Source: an uncultured Alphaproteobacteria bacterium (lineage in GTDB: Bacteria; Pseudomonadota; Alphaproteobacteria; RS24). From it: a stretch of 59,953 nt of DNA. Of this stretch, positions 35,886 through 44,490 are shown piece after piece. Both the position numbers and the translations under genes were made by a program. The DNA lies in contig CALKOC010000042.1 of NCBI GenBank assembly GCA_938091085.1, positions 1 to 59,953 on the forward strand. Direction: 5' to 3'. Position 1 is the first letter of the stretch. Every line of letters starts with the position of its first letter. Under the pieces are notes generated by a model, which worked only from the letters and a program-made list of their open reading frames with translations, did no database searches and was not told where the DNA came from.

Positions 35886-37184
35886 ATGGTCTTGCGACTG
35901 AATAAAACAGATACAGATTTTGATGCGACCTTTGCTCGACTTCTCACTATGAAGCGGGAGCAGGATGAGGATGTTAATCTCGCTGTGAGTGATATCATTA
36001 ATGATGTTCGCGAACGGGGCGATGAGGCTTTGTGTGATTATACGGAGCGTTTTGACCGTAATGTTATGACACTGGATATGTTGCGCGTTTCTCCAGACGA
36101 GATTGACCGTGCTGAAGCGGACTGCCCTCAAGAAACGTTGCAAGCACTGGATGTTGCCGCGAAAAGAATTGCCGATTTTCATGCCCGCCAAAAGCCGCAG
36201 GATGAGCGCTTTACTGATGCGCAGGGAGTTGAACTGGGCCATCGCTGGACAGCAGTAAGCGCGGCGGGAATTTATGTGCCAGGCGGACTGGCTAGTTATC
36301 CCTCCTCTGTACTGATGAATGCGTTACCTGCCAAAGTTGCTGGGGTTGACCGCCTCGTCATGGTTGTCCCTATGCCAGAGGGTAAGGTTAACCCGCTTGT
36401 GTTGGCGGCGGCAAAACGCGCCGGTGTTGATGAAATATATAAAGTCGGCGGTGCGCAAGCTGTTGCAGCACTGGCTTATGGTACAGACACAATCGAGCCT
36501 GTTGATGTGATTGTCGGCCCGGGCAATGCTTATGTGGCGGCGGCCAAGAAACAAGTCTTTGGATATGTTGGCATTGATATGGTTGCGGGTCCGTCGGAAA
36601 TTTTGGTTGTTGCCGATGCTGAAAATGATCCAGCTTGGATTGCGGCTGATTTGTTATCTCAAGCAGAGCATGACAGCGTGGCGCAATCAATTTTGATGAC
36701 CGATGATGTGGCCTTTGCAGAGGCCGTCTGTAACGAGGTGGAACGGCAATTGAGTGATCTGCCCCGGGCAGAAATTGCCCGTCAAAGCTGGGAAAATTTC
36801 GGGGCGGTTGTCCTTGTGCCAGACTTAACTCAAGACGGACCGGCGCTGATTGACCGGCTGGCTCCGGAGCATCTTGAACTGGCGGTCAAAGATCCTGAAG
36901 GTCTTTCTAATAATATCAGGAATGCAGGGGCTATTTTTCTGGGGCGTTATACACCTGAAGCTATTGGCGATTACATTGCCGGACCAAATCACGTTCTGCC
37001 GACGGCACGAGCTTCGCGTTATGCGTCAGGGCTTTCTGTTTTGAATTTTATGAAACGCACGTCGCTGGTTTCGTGTTCAGCCGATAGTTTAAAAGAAATT
37101 GGAATGGATGCTATTCGTCTGGCTGAGTCCGAGGGGCTATCCGCGCATGCGAAATCTGTTGCAATAAGATTGAACAAAAACTGA
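35886..37184 (+). CDS. hisD: Histidinol dehydrogenase
   Basis: A 432-residue zinc enzyme that catalyses the last two steps of histidine synthesis (L-histidinol to L-histidine, NAD+ dependent). Motifs include GIYVPGG, VGPGNAYVAAAKKQVFG, GPSEILVVAD, SQAEHD and GPNHVLPT. The length is normal. It is separated from other his genes, as is usual for alphaproteobacteria with this cluster. Its stop overlaps the UPF0262 start (TGATG). Confidence 0.97.
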   Translation: MVLRLNKTDTDFDATFARLLTMKREQDEDVNLAVSDIINDVRERGDEALCDYTERFDRNVMTLDMLRVSPDEIDRAEADCPQETLQALDVAAKRIADFHARQKPQDERFTDAQGVELGHRWTAVSAAGIYVPGGLASYPSSVLMNALPAKVAGVDRLVMVVPMPEGKVNPLVLAAAKRAGVDEIYKVGGAQAVAALAYGTDTIEPVDVIVGPGNAYVAAAKKQVFGYVGIDMVAGPSEILVVADAENDPAWIAADLLSQAEHDSVAQSILMTDDVAFAEAVCNEVERQLSDLPRAEIARQSWENFGAVVLVPDLTQDGPALIDRLAPEHLELAVKDPEGLSNNIRNAGAIFLGRYTPEAIGDYIAGPNHVLPTARASRYASGLSVLNFMKRTSLVSCSADSLKEIGMDAIRLAESEGLSAHAKSVAIRLNKN

Positions 37185-37672
37185 TGAATGACACGCCGGC
37201 AGATAACCCGAATAGAATCGTTCATCTATCCCTAGATGATCCGGCGCTGATTGCCCGTAACCCTGATGTTGAACATGAACGCCGTGTCGCGATTTTTGAT
37301 TTGCTGGAAGAAAACAGTTTTTCGCCAAAAGATTGCGCGCCTGGGCCCTATCGGGTAACCCTTTCCCTGACTGAAAAGGGGCTTAATTTTCGCCTGTGTA
37401 ACCTTGAGGATAATCCCTTAAAAGATATTGAACTCTCCTTGATGAGTTTTCGGCGGCTTGTGAAGGATTACTTCCTGATTTGTGAAAATTATTACCAAGC
37501 TATCCGTTCAGCTTCGCCTGATAAAATTGAAACAATAGATATGGGGCGCCGGGCTATACACAATGAAGGCTCTACCTTGCTTCAAGAGAAGTTGTCCGAT
37601 GTTATCACAATGGATTTTGATACGGCTAGACGCCTTTTCACCTTGATTTGCGTATTGCAAATGAGGGGTTGA
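37184..37672 (+). CDS. UPF0262 family protein
   Basis: A 162-residue protein of UPF0262, restricted to alphaproteobacteria. The motif [20 protein letters not shown] near the N-terminus is diagnostic. Function unknown. It is coupled to hisD by a one-base overlap. In related genomes a low-molecular-weight phosphatase often follows; here it is absent and infA comes next. Confidence 0.9.
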   Translation: MNDTPADNPNRIVHLSLDDPALIARNPDVEHERRVAIFDLLEENSFSPKDCAPGPYRVTLSLTEKGLNFRLCNLEDNPLKDIELSLMSFRRLVKDYFLICENYYQAIRSASPDKIETIDMGRRAIHNEGSTLLQEKLSDVITMDFDTARRLFTLICVLQMRG

Positions 37673-37721
37673 TTTTAACTCATTTTATGGTCATTCTCCG
37701 GCCATTATACAGGAAAGATAT

Positions 37722-37940
37722 ATGGCTAAAGAAGAACTGCTTGAATTTCCGGGAACTGTTGTCGAGCTTTTGCCGAACGCAACCTTTCGCGTGAAATTGG
37801 AAAATGATCACGAGATCATTGCCCACACTGCCGGGAAAATGCGGAAAAACCGTATTCGCGTTTTGGCAGGCGACAAGGTTCTTGTAGAAATGACTCCATA
37901 TGACCTCACTAAAGGGCGCATTACCTATAGATACAAATAG
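37722..37940 (+). CDS. infA: Translation initiation factor IF-1
   Basis: A 72-residue S1/OB-fold protein that binds the ribosomal A site during initiation. The sequence ([20 protein letters not shown], ending [12 protein letters not shown]) is a full-length IF-1. ATG follows AGGAAAG. The maf gene overlaps its last 41 bp. Confidence 0.97.
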   Translation: MAKEELLEFPGTVVELLPNATFRVKLENDHEIIAHTAGKMRKNRIRVLAGDKVLVEMTPYDLTKGRITYRYK

Positions 37941-38538
37941 GCAAAAACTATGGCTTGCCAGCGCATCGCCCCGTCGTCTTGACCTGCTTGCCCAGATAGA
38001 TATCAAGCCTGATAATGTTGGTCCGGCTGATATTGACGAAACACCTCAATCTGGCGAAACCCCGAGAGAATTGGCCCGCCGCCTTGCTTTTGAAAAAGCT
38101 GCAGCCGTCCTAACGCAAATCCCCGAAAATGAAGATTGGATTATTCTAGCTGCCGATACAGTTGTGGCACAGGGGCGCAGAATTCTGCCGAAAGCAGAGA
38201 CAGAGGAAACGGCCAAAGCGTGTCTTCAGCTTTTATCGGGGCGGGCGCATCGGGTTTATAGTGGTGTCTGCCTTTTATATAAGGGCAAAAGCATGCTCAG
38301 AGTTGCAGATACGCGTGTGGTCATGAAAAAGCTGTCAGATGAGGAAATCAAGACCTATCTTGATAGTATGGAGTGGCAAGGTAAGGCAGGTGGCTACGCT
38401 ATTCAGGGACGGGCGGATGCATTTGTGAAATCCTTAAATGGGTCATATTCAAATGTTGTTGGATTACCTTTATATGAAACATCTTCGCTGTTGACCGGTA
38501 TCGGTTTTAAGGGCAGACAGAATGCAAATAATGATTGA
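37900..38538 (+). CDS. maf: Maf-family nucleotide pyrophosphatase
   Basis: A 212-residue Maf/HAM1-like hydrolase that removes non-canonical nucleoside triphosphates. Motifs are [39 protein letters not shown] and [12 protein letters not shown]. The only usable in-frame start is ATG 37900, which lies inside infA (41-bp overlap, other frame); it adds about 15 residues before family similarity begins. Its stop overlaps the RNase upstream region. Probably in one operon with infA, the RNase gene and yacG. Confidence 0.9.
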   Translation: MTSLKGALPIDTNRQKLWLASASPRRLDLLAQIDIKPDNVGPADIDETPQSGETPRELARRLAFEKAAAVLTQIPENEDWIILAADTVVAQGRRILPKAETEETAKACLQLLSGRAHRVYSGVCLLYKGKSMLRVADTRVVMKKLSDEEIKTYLDSMEWQGKAGGYAIQGRADAFVKSLNGSYSNVVGLPLYETSSLLTGIGFKGRQNANND

Positions 38539-38558
38539 GGGTTTTTGAGGAGGAACGC

Positions 38559-39827
38559 ATGGGGCATGAAGTTTTAATGTCAGTGGAGTTGGGACATGTA
38601 TTTGTTGCCAATGTGAATGACGGAAAGCTGATTGATTTGCGTATTGAGCCGGTTGGCTCTGATAATCAAGATGTCGGGCGGATTTATTTGGCAAAAGTTG
38701 CGCGTGTTGTCCCAAGATTGCAGGCGGCATTTGTCAATATTGGCGAAAACTCTGACGGGTTTCTCGGTGCGCGCGAAGCCCGTACGCTTCTCATCGATGC
38801 TGACCGGGATACACCGATTGAGGATTGTGTGCATGATGGTGACACGGTTCTGGTTCAGGTTAATCGCCCCGCAGATGGTGATAAAGGGCCGCAACTTACA
38901 GCAGATATTAGCCTGCCCGGGCGCTATGCAGTTCTGACACCCTGCCGGACAAAAGTTTCCGTTTCGCGCTCTATAGAAGATGATAAAGAGCGACAAAGGC
39001 TGATCGAACTTGCTGAAACAGTGCGCGACCGGTTGGGCATTGAAGGTATGGACGGGCTTGCTGGTTGGGTGCTTCGGACAGCGGCAGAGGGCGTTGATAA
39101 TGAATTGCTTGAAAAAGACATGGAGATGATTGCCGGTATCTGGACTGATATTTTGGATAAGGGAGATGATAATGATCCGCCCTGCCTGTTGCATCAAGAT
39201 CTGGGTGGGGTTGAGCGCGGCTTGCGTGACTTTATTCGCCCTGACACGGTATCTGTGACTATTCAAGGCGAAGCAGCTTTCCGCATGGCACGCAGCTATT
39301 GTCAAAAAGTAATGCCACAGGCCGAAGCGCTTATTATGCAGAGCGAGGCCGGTGAAATCCTGTTCGATCGTTATGATATTAATGGCACAATCGACAAGGC
39401 GCTGAACCCACGTGTGGATTTGCCGTCGGGTGGCTGGATAACGATTGAGACCACCGAGGCCATGACAACGATTGATGTGAATTCCGGCAGTCACAGTGAC
39501 CCGGCGCTGGCGATTAATCTTGAGGCTGTCGCTGAGATTGCCAATCAAATTCCGTTGCGGGCTGTTGGCGGCCTCATCGCAATTGATTTTATTGATATGC
39601 AGGACGAAGCCGATGGAAAGAAAATCGAAGAAAGTCTGCTCGCGGCTTTTCAAGATGACCGCGTGCCGGTGCGTATCGGTCAGATGTCTAATTTCGGTGT
39701 GATTGAAATGACCCGAAAGCGTGATCGTCTTTCTTTGTTGAAATCTTTGCCAGCAGGGTATTTTGATAATGCTGATGGTGAAGATGACCCCGACCTTAGA
39801 GATGACCCAGACCCTAAAGATGATTGA
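38559..39827 (+). CDS. Ribonuclease E/G family protein, short form
   Basis: A 422-residue RNase E/G catalytic domain. An S1-type RNA-binding segment (VGRIYLAKVARVVPRLQAAF) precedes the RNase H-like and DNase I-like parts. The catalytic Asp are in TTIDVNSGS and GGLIAIDFID. After NFGVIEMTRKR it ends in a short acidic tail; the zinc-link Cys-Pro-x-Cys motif and the degradosome scaffold of RNase E are missing. ATG 38559 has GAGGAGG before it; a TTG at 38535 overlaps maf. In related genomes this gene also sits between maf and yacG. Confidence 0.88.
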   Translation: MGHEVLMSVELGHVFVANVNDGKLIDLRIEPVGSDNQDVGRIYLAKVARVVPRLQAAFVNIGENSDGFLGAREARTLLIDADRDTPIEDCVHDGDTVLVQVNRPADGDKGPQLTADISLPGRYAVLTPCRTKVSVSRSIEDDKERQRLIELAETVRDRLGIEGMDGLAGWVLRTAAEGVDNELLEKDMEMIAGIWTDILDKGDDNDPPCLLHQDLGGVERGLRDFIRPDTVSVTIQGEAAFRMARSYCQKVMPQAEALIMQSEAGEILFDRYDINGTIDKALNPRVDLPSGGWITIETTEAMTTIDVNSGSHSDPALAINLEAVAEIANQIPLRAVGGLIAIDFIDMQDEADGKKIEESLLAAFQDDRVPVRIGQMSNFGVIEMTRKRDRLSLLKSLPAGYFDNADGEDDPDLRDDPDPKDD

Positions 39828-40020
39828 GAGTACCAAAAAGCCCGTGCCGTGCCCAATTTGTAAGGAGAATGATAGCGCCCAGCCTTACAAGCCGTTTTGT
39901 TCATCCAGATGTGCAAATGTTGATCTGCATCGCTGGTTGGGTGGGCATTACTCCGTTCCGGCTGTTGAGCCGCCAGACCATTTTTCCGAAGATGAAGACA
40001 CCTTTGGTGATATTCATTAG
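39820..40020 (+). CDS. yacG: DNA gyrase inhibitor YacG (zinc protein)
   Basis: A 66-residue protein with the YacG zinc site: CPIC near residues 10-13 and CSSRC near residues 25-29, then DLHRWLGG. YacG binds GyrB and inhibits gyrase in E. coli. I start at ATG 39820, which overlaps the RNase stop by 8 bp; a longer frame from 39763 is an overlap artefact. Last gene of the murA-to-yacG run, followed by tRNA-Phe. Confidence 0.92.
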   Translation: MIESTKKPVPCPICKENDSAQPYKPFCSSRCANVDLHRWLGGHYSVPAVEPPDHFSEDEDTFGDIH

Positions 40021-40133
40021 CGTCCTGAAGTCACAAAGCCGCATCTTATTTTGATGGTGGACAGGGCTTCCCCAATTTCCTATAACCACGCGGTGGTAAC
40101 GGCTCTATGGCTGTACGCATCACTTGCAAGAGT

Positions 40134-40208
<75 letters not shown>

Positions 40209-40312
40209 TTTTTCCCTAAAAAATAAATCCTTAAACTTGTTTAAGTAATGTTTCGGCGCAACATGGTTGAGATTAGCGTGACAGTTATATTGGCATCTTT
40301 TATGTTGTTCGT

Positions 40313-41389
40313 ATGACTCTCCTTATTTTTTATCTTTTGCTGGCAGTTCTGGTCTCGTTTTTTTGCTCTGTGGCGGAAGCAGTCCTGCTTTCTGTGCGCC
40401 CCTCTTACATTGCGTCCTTAGAGCCCAAAGGGTCAGCACGGGTGAAGAAACTCACCAGGTTGCGCAGCAATCTCGATCGCCCGCTTGCGGCCATTCTCAC
40501 AGCTAACACTATCGCGCATACGGTTGGTGCAGCGGGGGTTGGCGCGCAGGCCGCGGTAGTCTTTGGCAATCAATATATTGGCCTGACTTCTGCCATTCTA
40601 ACGCTGCTCATTTTAGTGTTTTCAGAGATTATTCCCAAAACATTGGGAGCTTTATATTGGCGGCAATTAGCTCTGCCTTTTGCAGTGCTGATTGACGGGC
40701 TAACAAAGATACTATTGCCCTTTGTCTGGTTGTCAGAAAAGTTAACACGCCTGCTCTCGCGATCTAGTGCTGGTGTTAATGTTTTTAGCCGTGATGAATT
40801 TGAGGCCATGGCTAAAATAGGCGTCAATGAAGGCTTATTAGAAACTAAAGAAATGAAGATTGTCATTAATTTGATGCGTCTGCGTCAATTATCTGTGCGA
40901 GATATTATGACCCCTAGACCAGTTGTTTTTTCTGCATCTGAAAATATGACGGTAAGAGATTTTTTTAATTCCCATGCTGCACATCCTTTTTCTCGTTTTC
41001 CTGTTTATGCGGAAAATGAGGACGATGTGACCGGCTATGTTCTTAAAAGCGATTTACTTATGGCGCAGGCGAAGGATGAGTTTGGAAAATCACTTTCAGA
41101 GTTTCGCCGACCATTTTTGATGGTTCCGGATGTTCTTGACGCCTCCACGATATTTGACCGTCTGGTCCATGAAAAGAACCACATTGCATTGATCTTGGAT
41201 GAATATGGAACCGTGCAGGGAATTGTGACGATGGAAGATATTATGGAAACGCTCATCGGGTTAGAAATTATGGATGAGTCCGATAAGGTCGAGGATATGC
41301 AAAAACTGGCTCATAAAAGCTGGCGGGCGCGTATGGAAAGCATGGGTATTAACCCCGACAATATGGAAATGACAAAAAAGAAAGACTGA
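40313..41389 (+). CDS. CNNM (DUF21) transmembrane / CBS-domain protein
   Basis: A 358-residue protein with an N-terminal DUF21 domain (four hydrophobic segments within about residues 1-135) and a CBS pair (about 195-315: VRDIMTPRPVVFSASENMTV and ALILDEYGTVQGIVTMEDIMETLIG). Such CNNM/CorC-like proteins are linked to Mg2+/Co2+ export. The C-terminal CorC_HlyC domain is short or lacking. Last gene before the phosphate-linked secretion locus. Confidence 0.85.
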   Translation: MTLLIFYLLLAVLVSFFCSVAEAVLLSVRPSYIASLEPKGSARVKKLTRLRSNLDRPLAAILTANTIAHTVGAAGVGAQAAVVFGNQYIGLTSAILTLLILVFSEIIPKTLGALYWRQLALPFAVLIDGLTKILLPFVWLSEKLTRLLSRSSAGVNVFSRDEFEAMAKIGVNEGLLETKEMKIVINLMRLRQLSVRDIMTPRPVVFSASENMTVRDFFNSHAAHPFSRFPVYAENEDDVTGYVLKSDLLMAQAKDEFGKSLSEFRRPFLMVPDVLDASTIFDRLVHEKNHIALILDEYGTVQGIVTMEDIMETLIGLEIMDESDKVEDMQKLAHKSWRARMESMGINPDNMEMTKKKD

Positions 41390-41461
41390 CAACCCTTAAA
41401 AATGCTTCACTTTCATTGAGAAAAACTTTTAAAAAGATAATTATTCCCTGAAAAAAACAAA

Positions 41462-41490
41462 TTGTTACATAAGTGTAAAACTTCTGTAAC
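41462..41490 (+). promoter_or_regulatory. PHO-box-like PhoB site, operon 1
   Basis: Three 7-mers stand at an exact 11-bp period: TTGTTAC (41462), GTGTAAA (41473) and CTGTAAC (41484). Each keeps the TGT core at the same place as the PhoB half-site CTGTCAT. A -10-like TATTAT (41503-41508) follows 12 bp after the last repeat, the normal layout of a PhoB-activated promoter. Sequence is degenerate, architecture good. Confidence 0.65.
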
Positions 41491-41545
41491 GTTCTAAAGT
41501 TTTATTATGCCCACTAATTGGTACAACATTCCATTGGAGGGCAAA

Positions 41546-44407
41546 ATGCCATCTTTCACTCTTTTTCGTAAATTTTTGATGTCGGCCGTTCTAGGTCTGA
41601 CAGTTGCCGCATGTGATGGCGACAGTAATACCGAACTGGCCTCTCTTGGCACGGTCGGTCCTAACCCCGGCGCAGGTGGTACTACTTCTGGCGGTAGTTC
41701 TAGCGGCTCCAGTGGCGCAACTGCCAATTGTGAAGACGGGTTAACTCAAGTCACACTAAGTAATGATGATGAAGTTTGCTCTATTTCTGGCACGATTGCT
41801 TCCGATCTGACACTTAGCGCCTCGAACATTTATATGTTGGACGGTAAAGTAGTCGTCGGTGAAAATGAAGCTAAAGACGGTACAGGCGGCACTAATGCTG
41901 TTCTGACCATTCCAGCCGGAACAAAAATTATCGGTAAGCAAACGCCGACCTCTGGTGTGACCTCTTACCTTGTTATTACCCGTGGTTCTCGTTTGGAAGC
42001 CACTGGTTCTGCAACACAACCAATTATCTTCACCTCCGAACAGGATCACCTGCGTGGTCGTACATCTCCAATTGCCCTTGAAGAATCTGAAACCGGTGAA
42101 TGGGGCGGGATTGTGGTTAATGGTCTAGCAACTATTAACAAAGGCACTGATTGTGAGCTTGCTGCCAACATTTGTGAGCGTGAAGGTGAAGGCGATAGCG
42201 GCCTTTACGGTGGTGACGATGACACGGATAACTCCGGTACATTCCGTTACATGCAGGTCCGTTACGCGGGGTTTGCGTTTACAGCAGATAATGAGCTGAA
42301 TGGTATTGCCTTCCAGGGGGTTGGTTCCGGCACGACGATTGAATATGTTCATGTTCATAACGGGGCGGATGATGGTATCGAATTCTTCGGTGGTACAGCT
42401 AACGCAAAATACATTGTTGTAACCGGTGCAGATGATGACAGTATCGACTGGACAAATGGTTATCGCGGTTACATCCAATATGCGATCGTCATGCAGAACC
42501 CTAACCAAGCAAATACAGACCAAGGTATTGAGGCTGACAGTAACTCCTCTGACAATGATGCTTTGCCACGTGCTCGTCCTGTATTGTCAAATGTGACACT
42601 CGTTGGTGCGCGTCCTGCTGAGTCTGACATCGGGATTTTGCTCCGCGAAGGTACTGGAGCGGGCATTTATAACTCTGTTGTTTCCAATTTTGAAGACTGC
42701 TGGGATATTGATGGGACAGCAACTTACACAAACAGCACAACAGCAACAGGCATTTCTTTGAAATCTGTATTGTTTGATTGTGAGGACTCTTTCAAAGATG
42801 ACACAGGTGCTGGTGAAGATGATACAGCCGCAGGAACAGGTCTTGCTGCTAAATTCGCCGCCGGAGCCAATAATGTTGAATTGGCCAGCACATTGTCGAA
42901 TGGTTTCATTAACGGTAATAATGAAAACTCTGTAACTTCCGTAAATGTTAACACTGAAGAAACACTGACATGGTTCGAATTTGCAACCTATATCGGTGCA
43001 GTGAAAAGCTCTTCAGCTACTGATAACTGGACCCTTAACTGGACATATGGCATCAACCCGACGCCATCTTGCCCAACCGGAACAACAGACATCGGTTCAG
43101 CAGGTTGTGAGCTTTCAGGAGTTATTACAGATGACATTAATTTAGTATCAGGTCTTAGTTACTTCTTGCGCGGCAAAGTTGTCGTTGGCGTCGACTGTGG
43201 CCCCGACAAAGATAACGAGCTCGCAACTTGTGACAAAGCTGAGCTGACAATTGATCCGGGTGTCTCTGTGTTTGCTCGCGAAAACCCGCTTTCTTATCTG
43301 GTTATCGCACGCGGTTCTAAATTGAACTCAAACGGTACAGCATCCGCACCTGTAACCTTTACGGTTGAAGATGACTCTTCAAGAAACATTGACTCGGATA
43401 CGGGTCTTTGGGGCGGACTAGTTATAAATGGTCGTGCGCCAATCAACAAAGGGACAAACTGTGAGGTTCTTACCAATCTTTGTGAGCGCGATGGTGAAGG
43501 CGATAGCGGTAAATACGGTGGTAACGATGCTGCCGATGATAGTGGTCAAATTTACTACACTGTCGTCAAATATGCAGGTTATGCATTTACCGCAGATAAC
43601 GAGCTGAACGGCATTGCCTTTGAAGGTGTCGGTTCCGGAACGGAAGTCGATTACGTCCAAGTCCATAACGGCGCTGATGACGGTATTGAGTTCTTCGGCG
43701 GCACGGTAAATGCCAAGCACCTTGTCGTGACCGGTGCTGATGATGACAGTATCGATTGGACGAACGGTTATGTTGGTAACATCCAATACGCAATCGTTGT
43801 TCAGAACGGTGCCAATCAGGGTAACACCGATCAGGGTATTGAAGCGGACAGTAACTCGTCTAACAATGATGCTCTGCCACGGGCCTTCCCATCCTTGTCA
43901 AACTTGACACTTGTCGGTTCCTTCCCGGCCGCAACTGGTGCAGAATCCGATATCGGTATCCTGTTACGAGAGGGTACGGGCGCTAATATATACAATACTG
44001 TAGTGGTTGGTTTCCAGGACGGTATCGACATTGACGATGCAGCAACTTACGCAAATCGTGATGATGCCACAACTGGTATCAATCTTAAGTCCGTGTTCAT
44101 TGATGCAGATACGGCTTTCGGTGATGATACAGCTGCCGGTGAAGACGATACAGCCGCTGGCTTTGATCTCGGGGCTTGGTTTGCAGCTGAAGACGCCAAT
44201 AATGATAGTACGACGGCTAACTCTTTAACCACCCTCAGCGGTGCGACGACTGGACAGAAGCGCTACATTAACGGTGCAACTGAAAACGGTATTACTGATA
44301 CCGATCCAACAGCTCTCGGTACCTTCTTTGAAGATGCTGGTTTTGTTGGAGCCGTACAGAGTTCCGACAACTGGACGTCCGGTTGGACAGTCTGGTTGAA
44401 CGACTAG
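41546..44407 (+). CDS. Large secreted lipoprotein with duplicated Asp-rich module
   Basis: A 953-residue lipoprotein with a 22-residue signal and lipobox V-A-A-C (Cys23). Asp24 at +2 would block Lol sorting, as in the T2SS cargo pullulanase. A Gly/Ser linker (about 40-60) is followed by two copies of one module offset by 436 residues. Paired marks are HNGADDGIEFFGGT (residues 271 and 707), TGADDDSIDWTNGY, DQGIEADSNSS, ESDIGILLREGTGA and an end motif like GAVQSSDNWTSGWT. I expect a parallel beta-helix-like fold with many Asp (possible Ca2+ sites). Similar modules occur, as I recall, in Bacteroidota secreted proteins. ATG 41546 has GGAGG before it and lies after the predicted promoter; 41507 does not. 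Function unknown. Confidence 0.8.
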   Translation: MPSFTLFRKFLMSAVLGLTVAACDGDSNTELASLGTVGPNPGAGGTTSGGSSSGSSGATANCEDGLTQVTLSNDDEVCSISGTIASDLTLSASNIYMLDGKVVVGENEAKDGTGGTNAVLTIPAGTKIIGKQTPTSGVTSYLVITRGSRLEATGSATQPIIFTSEQDHLRGRTSPIALEESETGEWGGIVVNGLATINKGTDCELAANICEREGEGDSGLYGGDDDTDNSGTFRYMQVRYAGFAFTADNELNGIAFQGVGSGTTIEYVHVHNGADDGIEFFGGTANAKYIVVTGADDDSIDWTNGYRGYIQYAIVMQNPNQANTDQGIEADSNSSDNDALPRARPVLSNVTLVGARPAESDIGILLREGTGAGIYNSVVSNFEDCWDIDGTATYTNSTTATGISLKSVLFDCEDSFKDDTGAGEDDTAAGTGLAAKFAAGANNVELASTLSNGFINGNNENSVTSVNVNTEETLTWFEFATYIGAVKSSSATDNWTLNWTYGINPTPSCPTGTTDIGSAGCELSGVITDDINLVSGLSYFLRGKVVVGVDCGPDKDNELATCDKAELTIDPGVSVFARENPLSYLVIARGSKLNSNGTASAPVTFTVEDDSSRNIDSDTGLWGGLVINGRAPINKGTNCEVLTNLCERDGEGDSGKYGGNDAADDSGQIYYTVVKYAGYAFTADNELNGIAFEGVGSGTEVDYVQVHNGADDGIEFFGGTVNAKHLVVTGADDDSIDWTNGYVGNIQYAIVVQNGANQGNTDQGIEADSNSSNNDALPRAFPSLSNLTLVGSFPAATGAESDIGILLREGTGANIYNTVVVGFQDGIDIDDAATYANRDDATTGINLKSVFIDADTAFGDDTAAGEDDTAAGFDLGAWFAAEDANNDSTTANSLTTLSGATTGQKRYINGATENGITDTDPTALGTFFEDAGFVGAVQSSDNWTSGWTVWLND

Positions 44408-44420
44408 TCCTTACGGATAC

Positions 44421-44449
44421 TGGCCGTCGCAGTTTTGCTGCGGCGGCCA
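44421..44449 (+). other. Intercistronic stem-loop between lipoprotein and receptor genes
   Basis: TGGCCGTCGCAG (44421-44432) pairs with CTGCGGCGGCCA (44438-44449) over 12 bp with one U-G pair and a 5-nt loop. No T tract follows, so it is more likely an mRNA-stabilising or processing hairpin than a full terminator. It could keep the lipoprotein message in excess over the receptor message. Confidence 0.75.
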
Positions 44450-44490
44450 ACTCACTCTTCGGTTTATGCCTTCAAAATCAGGTTGCCAAA

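Noticed and set aside
38580-39836. Long open frame of 418 codons antisense to the RNase E/G gene
   Set aside because: It is a shadow of the real gene: no family similarity, and the opposite strand carries clear catalytic motifs.
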